A stretch of 64,000 bases of DNA from Bdellovibrionota bacterium (GCA_963170155.1 CAUJGP010000032.1:1-64000); one strand, 5' to 3'. Positions 55,095-63,970 are shown, counted from the stretch's first letter. The notes: generated from the letters alone by a model not told the origin. Numbers and translations: made by a program.

Positions 55095-55706
55095 ATGAAG
55101 TTGGAAAAGTACAAAAAAACAAAGGCTGAAATTCGAAGCGAAGTTTTACGCTGTATTCGAACTCAACCTCAGTTATCAATTAAAAAGCATCAAGAGGCAT
55201 TTGACCTCAATCTCGGTGCTTTTCTTAAAAAGCAAACAGGGATTTGGTCTGCTTATCGCCCTCTATCCAATGAGGTCTCTCCCTCTGTCTCCATTCATCA
55301 TAGCCCGCATATTCGTTGGGCTTATCCTCGAGTTAAAGATCAAAGTCTCGAATTTTATCTAGAACCTCAAGTTTGGACTCGCGGAAGCTATGGCATTGAA
55401 GAGCCTGATCCTTCTCACAGCAAATTAATCCCTCTTCAGGATATAAACGCTTGCTTGATTCCTGGTCTCGCCTTCGATCGCCAAGGGACTCGTTTAGGCC
55501 GGGGTTCGGGATATTTTGATAGAGCCCTTGAGTCTTACCAAGGGCTAAAGGTTGGACTTGCCTTTGCAGCTCAAGTCTTTTCTGAAAGTCTGCCTTGTGA
55601 AAAATTTGATGTTCCTATGGATCTGGTTGTTACAGAAAAAGAAACGGTTATGATTCATCACCATTACTCTAACTCAATAGTCGAAGGAGAACACAGAAAT
55701 GATTGA
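55095..55706 (+). CDS. 5-formyltetrahydrofolate cyclo-ligase
   Basis: A 203-residue YgfA-type enzyme that converts 5-formyl-THF to 5,10-methenyl-THF with ATP. Marks: basic N-terminal helix, I-P-G-L-A-F-D-x-x-G-x-R-L-G-R-G-x-G-Y-F-D-R with the ATP/Mg loop. GAGG lies five bases before the ATG. The 3' end overlaps rny by eight bases. In several lineages this gene neighbours ssrS, zapA or rny. Confidence 0.92.
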   Translation: MKLEKYKKTKAEIRSEVLRCIRTQPQLSIKKHQEAFDLNLGAFLKKQTGIWSAYRPLSNEVSPSVSIHHSPHIRWAYPRVKDQSLEFYLEPQVWTRGSYGIEEPDPSHSKLIPLQDINACLIPGLAFDRQGTRLGRGSGYFDRALESYQGLKVGLAFAAQVFSESLPCEKFDVPMDLVVTEKETVMIHHHYSNSIVEGEHRND

Positions 55707-57267
55707 GGTTATGATTTCCGCAGTTTCTGGTCTTGTCTTTGGAGGCTTGATTATTTTTTTAATAAAACGCTACCAAGATGAAACCAAAAAGCGTTCAGCG
55801 CGCATTGAAGCAGAACGTATTATTAATAAAGCTAAATCAGAAGCTGCTAAAATTGATAAAGATTCTAAAAATAGGGCTAAAGATTTTGAAGTTCGTGCCA
55901 GAAAAAGTGTTGAGGTTGACGTCCAAAAACAAAAACTCAAGCTCAAAAACCAAGAAGGTCAACTGGAACGAAAAATTAAAGATCTTGATGATCAAAAGAA
56001 AAAGCAATCTGAAGATTACGAAAAAAGCCTTCAGTCCTTAAAAGACAAGGAACAAAAATTAAATACGGCCGATCATCGTATGAGAGAGATGGAAAAGAAA
56101 ATTCAAAGCCATATCGATGAATTGAAACAAAAACTCCAAGCCATTGCTTCCATGACCGATCAAGAAGCCAAAAGAGAACTGATGGCTGCCTTAGAAGATC
56201 AAGCTAAACAAGAAGCTGCCAAGACAATTACTAAACTAGAAGAAGAAGCTCGTGAAGAAGCGGATCGGCGCGCTAAAAGACTTTTAGCACAAGCGATGGC
56301 TCGTTATGCAGGGGAGTACACCTCAGAGCGGACGGTCAGTGTGGTCGCACTGCCTGGTGACGAAATGAAAGGAAAAATTATTGGTCGCGAAGGTCGAAAC
56401 ATCCGAACGATTGAATCTGTTTGTGGCGTGGATCTTATTATTGATGATACGCCTGAGTCTGTCGTGATTTCTTGTTTTGATCCCTTGAGGCGAGAAGTGG
56501 CTCGTAGGACTTTGGAAAAGCTCATCGAAGATGGGCGAGTCCACCCCGCACGCATAGAAGAAATGGCGGATAAAGCACGAGGGGAAATGAATAAAGTGAT
56601 TAAAGAGGATGGTGAGAAAGCGTGTGTTGAACTGGGCATTGCCAATTTACACCCCGAATTGCTGAAAGCGCTGGGATCTTTAAAGTACCGCTCGACGCAT
56701 CTACAAAATGCTTATCAACAAGCTTTGGAAGTTGGATATATCTCAGGTCTCATTGCTGCCGAGTTGGGAGCCAATGTGAAAATGGCTCGCAGAGCTGGAT
56801 TATTACATAATATTGGTTTAGCGGTCGATCATCACGCCGAAGGACACTTCTCTGCCGTGGGAGCTGATTTTGCAAAAAAACACAACGAACCAGAAGTCGT
56901 CGTACATGCTCTTAAGGCCATCCAAGGAGACGACAAAAACCCTGGTCTTATCTCATCCATTGTTCAAACAGCGTACGCTCTTTCCACACTGAGGACGGGA
57001 GCTCGACGCCCTAATATGGATAATTTTATTCAAAGACTCGAAGATTTGGAATCCATTGGTAATGGCTTTGATGGCGTTGGGCGGACTTTCGCCGTCCAAG
57101 CAGGACGTGAAGTCCGTGTCATGGTGGAAGCCGCGAAAGTAACGGATGAACAAGCAGTTATGTTGGCTCGTGATATCACTCGTAAAATTGAAAGAGAGAT
57201 GCCTTACTCAGGAGTGGTCAAAGTCACTGTGGTTCGAGAAACACGCGCCGTTGAGTACGCAAGGTAG
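55699..57267 (+). CDS. rny: RNase Y family protein with degenerate HD active site
   Basis: A 522-residue homologue of RNase Y, normally a membrane-anchored endoribonuclease that starts mRNA decay. N-terminal membrane helix (about 5-23), long coiled coil (about 28-180), KH domain (about 210-275, G-K-I-I-G-R-E-G-R-N-I-R) and an HD domain (about 335-445). Length and ending (V-T-V-V-R-E-T-R-A-V-E-Y-A) match the family. But the HD residues are gone: first His is Q341, the HD pair is H370-N371, the A-H-H-G-D motif is A-I408-Q409-G-D, and the later Asp is Y426. The protein should bind RNA but not cut it. AAGGAG precedes the ATG; coupled to the cyclo-ligase gene. Confidence 0.93.
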   Translation: MIEVMISAVSGLVFGGLIIFLIKRYQDETKKRSARIEAERIINKAKSEAAKIDKDSKNRAKDFEVRARKSVEVDVQKQKLKLKNQEGQLERKIKDLDDQKKKQSEDYEKSLQSLKDKEQKLNTADHRMREMEKKIQSHIDELKQKLQAIASMTDQEAKRELMAALEDQAKQEAAKTITKLEEEAREEADRRAKRLLAQAMARYAGEYTSERTVSVVALPGDEMKGKIIGREGRNIRTIESVCGVDLIIDDTPESVVISCFDPLRREVARRTLEKLIEDGRVHPARIEEMADKARGEMNKVIKEDGEKACVELGIANLHPELLKALGSLKYRSTHLQNAYQQALEVGYISGLIAAELGANVKMARRAGLLHNIGLAVDHHAEGHFSAVGADFAKKHNEPEVVVHALKAIQGDDKNPGLISSIVQTAYALSTLRTGARRPNMDNFIQRLEDLESIGNGFDGVGRTFAVQAGREVRVMVEAAKVTDEQAVMLARDITRKIEREMPYSGVVKVTVVRETRAVEYAR

Positions 57268-57278
57268 TTGAAAGTAAT

Positions 57279-57704
57279 ATGAAGGTTAAATTTTTACCCA
57301 TTAATAAGGAAATAGAAATAACTCCAGAGCAGTCGGTCCTTGAAGTCGCTCTGGCCAACCAAATCCCCATTCGAACGGTGTGCAGAGGGGTTCCTTCCTG
57401 TGCGGAATGCCGAGTAAAGATTATTGAAGGAGAGGGTTGTGTGTTACCTCCCTCCAAAGCTGAAATTAATCTGATTGGCTCTGGTTATTTCGTCGATCAT
57501 CGGCGATTGTCTTGTCAATTACGTTGCTATGGCGATGTTACTATTGATATCAGCGAACACTTGAATAAATCGACAGATATTTCTCATCGCAAACTGAGAG
57601 GCGGAAGTAAAAAGTCCACAGCAGTGACAGAAAGCAAGGCCATCCAGGACACTTATTTATTAAAAGAAAAACAAACTAACAATAACAGTGATGATGATCT
57701 CTAG
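57279..57704 (+). CDS. [2Fe-2S] ferredoxin
   Basis: A 141-residue ferredoxin. The N-terminal plant/adrenodoxin-type fold (about 1-90) has the cluster Cys pattern C-x5-C-x2-C (C-R-G-V-P-S-C-A-E-C) with the fourth Cys in L-S-C-Q-L. The last 50 residues are polar and probably disordered, ending N-N-N-S-D-D-D-L. It starts 11 bases after rny and is likely co-transcribed. Redox partner unknown. Confidence 0.88.
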   Translation: MKVKFLPINKEIEITPEQSVLEVALANQIPIRTVCRGVPSCAECRVKIIEGEGCVLPPSKAEINLIGSGYFVDHRRLSCQLRCYGDVTIDISEHLNKSTDISHRKLRGGSKKSTAVTESKAIQDTYLLKEKQTNNNSDDDL

Positions 57705-57708
57705 CCTT

Positions 57709-59412
57709 CTATTGTTGGAATAAATATTGGCATCGTTTCTTCGTAGAAGCGATCTTGGCTTTCTCTGTCACTGACTTAAAAAAATCCCAACCATCTTGTC
57801 GATACTTTTCGGCCAACGGAACGCTATTTTGATCTAGAATACTTTGCCATTGCTGAGAAAAATCTTTGCCGGTTTTTAACTTCACTTCTTCAACCATACT
57901 GTTGAGTCCTTCGTTTATGGAATCTCGCCCTTCTCTAAAACTTATAACTTCATCCGGAAAAATGATCAGGGGAACAAGAATCTCGACCTCTGGGTAAGCA
58001 GATGTAATATTCGAAACTACCCTCTTGCGATCAATATTAACGGCAACAATGCCTCCCAAGATCTTCTCTCTTTTTTTACCATTAATCACTGTTGTTTCGA
58101 AAGATCGACTAAAATTTCGTGCCAGAGACGGGTTGTAAGTCAACGACAAAAAAGAGGAGGCGTGAGGATTCCCAGCATGATGAATGAATTGATCAGAGAT
58201 TTTAGATGGAACTAATTTTAAAGATTTAACACCCCCAAATGGCTGAAAACTCTCCAAACTCTCTCTATAAAGAATATCACCATTGGCAATACGATTGGTG
58301 GTCAAAGATCTGAGACGACGAGTATAACTCCCTTGATTGGCCGAAAGCATTGTGGAAAAAAAACCAATTCGATGACCATCTTCTGATCGTTGTATTTTGT
58401 CAGTTTGATAATCTAATCCACGCCAAGCTACAATAGTATCATTCCAATTGGGTTTCTCAATGGCATTGAGCCAAGTTTTCCAGGCTTGAGTTTCAAAAGG
58501 TTCCATGACTACCCACGGAAGATAGGCTTCTAGCATCTCCCTGACGCCCTTTCGATCATTTGCAAGAATCAAATCATTGAGCTTTTGATCCATGCTTTCA
58601 TATTTTTCCAATAAGCCTGTTTTTTTTCTCCACTCAATCAATTCCCTATTTTTTGTCCTCTGCTGCTTCTGAGCTTGCAAAAGCAATCGATTTAAATTGT
58701 CGCTTAAATGACGTCGAGTCATTTCTACGCTTTTTTGCAAATCCTCCAAGGGGCCATTGAATTGTATATTCGAGATGAGATTGAGTTTAAACTCTTCTAG
58801 GCGAGCCTGTGCCACGAGACTGCCTTGCTGAGCATTGAACAATAACTCAGAAAAAGAGAATATCTTATTGCTAATATCAACCATTGTCAGCAAAGGGTTA
58901 TTCCTTACATGATGTCTAAGAGAAATAACAATATTTGCGGGGCTCTCAGAAACAGGTAAATAGAAATACACCATTAATTTGATCATAGCCATCATGGCAA
59001 TTTCAGGAATTGCTACAGACGGATTTTTTGCGGCCTCAGAAGAAAGATTGAGCGTTACTTGTGCGTAATCAGATTTAAAATCAACAGTCACTTTCGCTGG
59101 TTCAACTTGAGCTTTATCAACAACAATATTAGATTTAAACCGCATAAGGGTAAATTTAAACCACATATGGTCAGAGACACCATCTAAGCTCTCCAACTCT
59201 TGATTATTTGTTTCAAAAGTTAAATCTTTTTCCAAAATCTGAAGTATCGATTGATTTTTTCCATCTTCAAGAACCGTAGCCTTTGCTAACGGTTGATGAA
59301 TAATAAATGGGAAATGTTGAAAAAAATCACTCTGTAAAATGGATAATGAATTGAAAATAAAATAACTAATGGTGAATAAGCCAATTTTCTTCAATAAAAT
59401 AAAATATCTCAT
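57709..59412 (-). CDS. exported protein with ADP-ribosyltransferase-like C-terminal domain
   Basis: A 567-residue protein with an N-terminal hydrophobic export signal or anchor (about 8-45). The middle (about 50-310) is helical and unrecognised. About 322-495 shows the order of an R-S-E type mono-ADP-ribosyltransferase: Arg331 in A-W-R-G-L, the S-x-S/T strand F-L-S423-L-T-Y-N-P followed by A-R-N-F, and the E475-V-E477 motif in Y-P-E-V-E-I-L-V-P, then a hydrophobic strand D-E-V-I-S-F. Such domains move ADP-ribose from NAD to a target, with ExE favouring Arg. AAGGA lies six bases before the ATG. It follows the 785-residue gene by 36 bases, same strand. Lack of activity or a fold-only match remains possible. 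Confidence 0.7.
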   Translation of the reverse strand: MRYFILLKKIGLFTISYFIFNSLSILQSDFFQHFPFIIHQPLAKATVLEDGKNQSILQILEKDLTFETNNQELESLDGVSDHMWFKFTLMRFKSNIVVDKAQVEPAKVTVDFKSDYAQVTLNLSSEAAKNPSVAIPEIAMMAMIKLMVYFYLPVSESPANIVISLRHHVRNNPLLTMVDISNKIFSFSELLFNAQQGSLVAQARLEEFKLNLISNIQFNGPLEDLQKSVEMTRRHLSDNLNRLLLQAQKQQRTKNRELIEWRKKTGLLEKYESMDQKLNDLILANDRKGVREMLEAYLPWVVMEPFETQAWKTWLNAIEKPNWNDTIVAWRGLDYQTDKIQRSEDGHRIGFFSTMLSANQGSYTRRLRSLTTNRIANGDILYRESLESFQPFGGVKSLKLVPSKISDQFIHHAGNPHASSFLSLTYNPSLARNFSRSFETTVINGKKREKILGGIVAVNIDRKRVVSNITSAYPEVEILVPLIIFPDEVISFREGRDSINEGLNSMVEEVKLKTGKDFSQQWQSILDQNSVPLAEKYRQDGWDFFKSVTEKAKIASTKKRCQYLFQQ

Positions 59413-59448
59413 AAATATCCTTTGTTTTCTATCGTAACTATAATAATA

Positions 59449-61806
59449 CTAATTAAAAATATTTGCGCATTTTAGATGGCCAATGAGGCCTGAAATCTCT
59501 TTCATGCGATAAAGACCCTTTGCATCTTGCTCAAAAACAAAGCCATAACTCTTCATTACTTTTTGTTCATATTTTTCGACAAGAGAGTTCTCGCCTTGAT
59601 AAAATTCAATGCTATCATTAAGGAGTCGCGCCTCTTTATCTGAAATCAATGAAAGCTCAATCATGGGATTTACAATGGATTGGATTCGAGTCCAACGATC
59701 CAATCCTATTTTTTTATTTAATTCTAAAAGAGAAAACCCTTCCGCAAAGACTTTGAATTGTTCTTTCATTTTAGGGTTAAAAGTACCACTCATTAAGGTC
59801 TCAGAATAAAATCCCATTTTTGTTTTAGAAGGAAGGCTTTTTCGAATTTCCAAAAGAACGGTTTCCAAAGTGTTTAAAGCCTTTGACAAATCATCACGAT
59901 TAAAAGGTTTTTGAGTTTTTAAAAGTTGTTCCAAGTCTATGTTGTCTTGGGCTCCCTTTTTCACCGCAAGATGAGCAACTTGCTTTTGGGACAACGGATC
60001 TCTTGACGAACGAAGTTGCTGAACTTTCCTGAAAGTTGATTTAAAAGCGCTATCATTCGGCAGCATCTCAAAGTTAGCAATGGCAGAAGTAATATTTCTT
60101 TCCTGAAAAAGAGATGATATCAATTTAAGTTGATTTGTCTTCCTTTTCGTAGATTGGCTGGCCGCTTGGGCTAAGGTTTCATGATCTGAACCCACAATAT
60201 CCGATATTAAAAAGTAAGCTTGTAACCTTGCCTGCGGTCCCAGATGCTCCCGCAAATAGCCTGTTTCAACCTCGACGATATCAATATTATTTTTTTGTTT
60301 TTGAAGCCAAAGATCCGTCTCTTCGAAAGGCGTATGCACCTGGCCAACGGTGAATCGTTTCATGGTTTCAGGCACATGTTTGGCCAGGGTTAAATCAAGT
60401 AAATGCCCCTTATGAGTTTGAACCTTTGAAGCAGCAACCAGATCCCCCACTTTAAGCCCTTTATTGATGAGAGCTCCAGCTGTTCCGATATAAACAACAT
60501 TTTTATGATTGCCTGTTTTACGAAGAGCCTTTGCAATCGGGATAATTTCATCACCCCAAACTGCAGAAAAGAATCTCCATCGTTGGATATTTCCATTTTT
60601 ATCCTGAAAAAGGTAATCTGAAAATTCATGACTCTGTTGTTCCGAGTTAAACTGAGCATAATTGCGGTAAAAGGGGTCACTTGATTGCTTATAAGCTTCG
60701 GCCCAATCCACAGGACCTGAAGCAAAAACGTCATAATGAAAAGCTCCGGAAGTTTGAACTTTATTCAAAATTTTATCAAACTTAATCTCTTTGTGATTTG
60801 GTAAATTTAACTTATTTGATAAATCTTTTTTTTCGGTAAAAATAACATCCATAAAACCCGCTGACCGAATAGCATCTTCAAAAGCACCTTTTTGCCCTAT
60901 AATCACTTGATCCGCATGAGGAAGACGATGGAGTAAATCAACCAGTTGTGCTTCTACCTTTTGATGCATTTTCGAAGTATTCCCCAGAATACGAACTTTA
61001 TCTTTATTGGAAAAAAATGTTTTCCCATTCACTGTGATTAATCTTAATTGCGCCATCAAATGCTTAACGCGATCTTCTCCAGAAATTTGATTAATGATAT
61101 AAACATATTTTTTTATTTTATGATCATAGGCTAAATAAATTTTATTATAATTACGAGCTAATGGTATAATTTCTTGAATGACTTCTATATCTGTATTTTT
61201 TAAATTTTCTTGAAAAGATTTTTCAGTCCCTATATGAAACTCAAATTCACGATCATGGATAATGGCATCCCAAACAATCGCCCGACTGGTTTTTTCAGAA
61301 ATATAACGCTCATGATCCAAAAGCACTTTACTCCCTTTAATTTTTGGAACTGTCCGCAGGGTGGGATTTTTAGTATTTTCCAGACCTCCCCAAGCCAATG
61401 AATGATTTGAAAAATCGCGAATTTTATATCGACCCAAAAGCTTATTCTTAAAAAAATTATAATTCCAAAAAAGACGAGAGGAGAGATCCTCAAGGTAAGT
61501 TCTGTTGGGAAACTTATGTGTCAGCACTTGAGCAGTCAAATCAGCCCATTTTTGTGAATTATTTAAATCCTCATTTTTTAAATTAAGATTAAGGTAATCC
61601 TCTACGACAAGATCTCGAAGATCTGCTACTAATTGAGCATCTTGCTTTCCAGAGAGCGCATCTGACAAAGCCTTATTATAGTAATCCAAGCGGTCAATAC
61701 CCAAAAGTATTGCAATCGAAGTTCGAGCAGGAGCGTGACTTACATTTTCAGTATACCCAAAACTCAATAGACCTATAAGAATAGAAGCAATAATTGTCAT
61801 TTTCAT
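59449..61806 (-). CDS. exported protein with nucleoside-phosphorylase-like domain
   Basis: A 785-residue protein with a signal peptide (about 1-25). Residues about 354-550 look like the PNP/UDP phosphorylase (MTAN) fold: V-W-G-D-E leading to a helix, V-V-Y-I-G-T-A-G-A-L (438-446), L-K-V-G-D-L-V-A-A (451-459), V-E-V-E (511-514, in place of the usual M-E base/ribose motif) and I-S-D-I-V-G-S (534-540). The catalytic details differ, so it might cut N-glycosidic bonds or merely bind a nucleoside. The N-terminal 350 and C-terminal 230 residues are unrecognised and largely helical. First gene of a two-gene unit with the ADP-ribosyltransferase-like gene. No strong site before the ATG. Confidence 0.7.
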   Translation of the reverse strand: MKMTIIASILIGLLSFGYTENVSHAPARTSIAILLGIDRLDYYNKALSDALSGKQDAQLVADLRDLVVEDYLNLNLKNEDLNNSQKWADLTAQVLTHKFPNRTYLEDLSSRLFWNYNFFKNKLLGRYKIRDFSNHSLAWGGLENTKNPTLRTVPKIKGSKVLLDHERYISEKTSRAIVWDAIIHDREFEFHIGTEKSFQENLKNTDIEVIQEIIPLARNYNKIYLAYDHKIKKYVYIINQISGEDRVKHLMAQLRLITVNGKTFFSNKDKVRILGNTSKMHQKVEAQLVDLLHRLPHADQVIIGQKGAFEDAIRSAGFMDVIFTEKKDLSNKLNLPNHKEIKFDKILNKVQTSGAFHYDVFASGPVDWAEAYKQSSDPFYRNYAQFNSEQQSHEFSDYLFQDKNGNIQRWRFFSAVWGDEIIPIAKALRKTGNHKNVVYIGTAGALINKGLKVGDLVAASKVQTHKGHLLDLTLAKHVPETMKRFTVGQVHTPFEETDLWLQKQKNNIDIVEVETGYLREHLGPQARLQAYFLISDIVGSDHETLAQAASQSTKRKTNQLKLISSLFQERNITSAIANFEMLPNDSAFKSTFRKVQQLRSSRDPLSQKQVAHLAVKKGAQDNIDLEQLLKTQKPFNRDDLSKALNTLETVLLEIRKSLPSKTKMGFYSETLMSGTFNPKMKEQFKVFAEGFSLLELNKKIGLDRWTRIQSIVNPMIELSLISDKEARLLNDSIEFYQGENSLVEKYEQKVMKSYGFVFEQDAKGLYRMKEISGLIGHLKCANIFN

Positions 61807-61926
61807 AATTAAGGAACCATAGTTTGTATTTTATGTTCTTATTGAAAGCCAAATATAAATCACATCATTAATAAATGAAATTTATTTAAAATTAGAGATA
61901 ATATTTACTATTGATGGTCCCAAAAA

Positions 61927-61965
61927 TGTCACCTTTAAATTATTTTTTCAAAATTTGTCACCTTT
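61927..61965. repeat. 10-bp direct repeat TGTCACCTTT, two copies 29 bp apart
   Basis: TGTCACCTTT occurs at 61927-61936 and 61956-61965, each followed by an A/T-rich segment. The repeat lies between the start of the phosphorylase-like gene (minus) and the FecR/Ig-like gene (plus), about three helical turns apart, so it could be an operator. The rest of 61807-62120 shows nothing else I recognise. Confidence 0.4.
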
Positions 61966-62120
61966 CTAAAAATGTATGGACCATTGACCCTAGACCCTCT
62001 TTGCTGTTCCTCTCATATAGTCTTAGGCATAAAGTCCATATTTACCAAGTTAGATGTTCATTACATAGTTCCTCCCTAACTGTTTATAGGAATGTTCCGA
62101 TAATAATTTCGGAGGTAAAT

Positions 62121-63968
62121 GTGGTCTCCAGTATTAAAAGAATTGCTTTAGCCACGGTTGTATCAGCACTGGGTTGTGCTCTTACTTATTGGTGGCATAT
62201 ACAAAATGAACCAAAATCTCTCAGTGACTCTGAGTCGGATGTCATTGCTTACATTACTTCAACCAAAAAAGACATCCATCGAAAAGGATTTAACAATGCC
62301 CTTTGGGAACCAGCAGAAGAATTAGACCGCCTACGCTCCGGAGATTCTGTCCGCACATCCGGAGATTCTGAAGCTAGAATTCAATTCTACCAATCCAATC
62401 GCTATATTGATCTCGAAGCAGAATCCATGATTGTTATTCAAAAACAAGAAACAGAAATTAATTTGGAACTTCTAGAGGGATCACTTTTTGTCAATGGGAT
62501 GGATAAAGCAAATGAATCTGATTCCACAGATCTGAGCAAAAACACGTTAACTCTGACCTCGCAAGGTGGAAAAGTTGATCTTTCCAAATCCGCAGCACAA
62601 CTCTCGGGATCCTCAAAAGACAAAGTGAACCTCAAAGTCCTTAAGGGAGCCGCTCAGTTTATCAAAACCGGTGGGAAAACAGAAATTATTCAAGAAGGAA
62701 AAGCGGGAGGAATCGGTAAGGCCGGAATTCAAGTTAATACCGAAAGAGTTAAAATCCTATCTCCAGATAGTTCCAAACCTTATTTCACCAATGCCTTATC
62801 TCCGACTCCTCTTACAATCAAATGGTCTGGCTTTCCATCTAAAGCAAAAGTGACTTTAGAAAGTGGCTCCAATAGAAAAAAATTAATCCCCACCTCAGTA
62901 GAACTAAAGTCTCCAGATCAGCTCAACGTAGTCTGGAAACCTGGCGTTTACTACTGGAAACTCCGAGCGACAGACCCAAACACCCAGGTAAATCTGGGTG
63001 AGAGCTCTATATATAAGACCGAAATCATTGGTCGCTATCCACCCACCCCTGTGGCTCCGGAACCCAACTTCGTGCTACAAACGAGAAAATCCAGCGAAAA
63101 CATCACACTTCGCTGGAGTGCTCCCCAAGAATATAAAGAAGTTTTAGTGGAACTTCACAATGATGGAACAAAACAAATTATATTTAGCAAAAAGCTACCG
63201 GCCTCAAAAGAAGATCAAGATATCCCTAATTTACCTCTTGGAACCTATTCATGGAGACTCACCGCTTTTCCAGAGGATAACAATACACCTCTCAGAAGCC
63301 CCGAATATCGGTTTTATATTAATGAAAAAAGGATCATCAAAGTTCCTATCGCGTGGAAATCCAGCCTTCCTGAAACGCAATACTTCGTCAACTCAGACCC
63401 AAAACTCACTCTCATGTGGGATTCAGAAGGAAAAGACAGAGTTCACAAATGGAAAGTCAATATCGCTCCCGAGGGCGTAGACCTTTCCAAAGCAGAAGCT
63501 AATGAATCATGGCAAGATCGATTTGAAAAAACAGTGACAAAACCAGGTCGTTATTTAGCTTTTGTTTCCGCTGTTGATGGAGAAAATGAAACTATTGGCA
63601 CCTCAGAGGTTCGAGCTTTTAATGTCCAACCACTCCCTCTGCTGGCGGCACCCGCTCTCCTTCCAAATGACTCCAGCGAATTTTTAGCAAAACCTGATGG
63701 CTCACTCTTTTTACGCTGGCATCCCATCAATGATTCCAGTAACTATTCCGTCACCATTAAAGATAAAGATGATAAAGTAGTGAATCAATTCAACTCAACC
63801 TTACCGTACCTCAGGCTCACGAATCTTATGCCTGGATCTTATTTTGTTGAAATCAATGCTGTCGATCAATATGAACGGGATGGAGCCCTTTCCGCAAAAC
63901 GAATTATCTTGGTTCCAGATAAGAGTGAAGTTAAAGCACCGACTCTAAAAAAGATAAAGGTGAATTAA
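62121..63968 (+). CDS. membrane-anchored FecR-domain protein with fibronectin/Ig-like repeats
   Basis: A 615-residue protein. One N-terminal membrane helix (about 5-25), then a FecR-type domain (about 45-135, with L-x-S-G-D-S-V-R-T-S-G-D-S-E-A-R-I and L-L-E-G-S-L-F-V) and three or four beta-sandwich repeats with W-S/W-H and L-x-x-G-x-Y/S-W-x-L signatures up to the end. FecR domains outside iron signalling are common in surface and adhesion proteins of this group. I start at GTG 62121 because GGAGGT lies five bases upstream; the frame is open to 61911 without a site. The next ATG follows two bases after the stop. Confidence 0.85.
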   Translation: MVSSIKRIALATVVSALGCALTYWWHIQNEPKSLSDSESDVIAYITSTKKDIHRKGFNNALWEPAEELDRLRSGDSVRTSGDSEARIQFYQSNRYIDLEAESMIVIQKQETEINLELLEGSLFVNGMDKANESDSTDLSKNTLTLTSQGGKVDLSKSAAQLSGSSKDKVNLKVLKGAAQFIKTGGKTEIIQEGKAGGIGKAGIQVNTERVKILSPDSSKPYFTNALSPTPLTIKWSGFPSKAKVTLESGSNRKKLIPTSVELKSPDQLNVVWKPGVYYWKLRATDPNTQVNLGESSIYKTEIIGRYPPTPVAPEPNFVLQTRKSSENITLRWSAPQEYKEVLVELHNDGTKQIIFSKKLPASKEDQDIPNLPLGTYSWRLTAFPEDNNTPLRSPEYRFYINEKRIIKVPIAWKSSLPETQYFVNSDPKLTLMWDSEGKDRVHKWKVNIAPEGVDLSKAEANESWQDRFEKTVTKPGRYLAFVSAVDGENETIGTSEVRAFNVQPLPLLAAPALLPNDSSEFLAKPDGSLFLRWHPINDSSNYSVTIKDKDDKVVNQFNSTLPYLRLTNLMPGSYFVEINAVDQYERDGALSAKRIILVPDKSEVKAPTLKKIKVN

Positions 63969-63970
63969 AA

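Noticed and set aside
54812-55129. 105-codon GTG frame upstream of the cyclo-ligase gene
   Set aside because: The G-rich run before its internal ATG is too close to act as a site, composition is not protein-like, and it overlaps the well-supported start at 55095.
61911-62120. N-terminal 70-codon extension of the FecR/Ig-like protein
   Set aside because: No ribosome-binding site at 61911, whereas GTG 62121 has GGAGGT directly upstream and starts just before the membrane helix.
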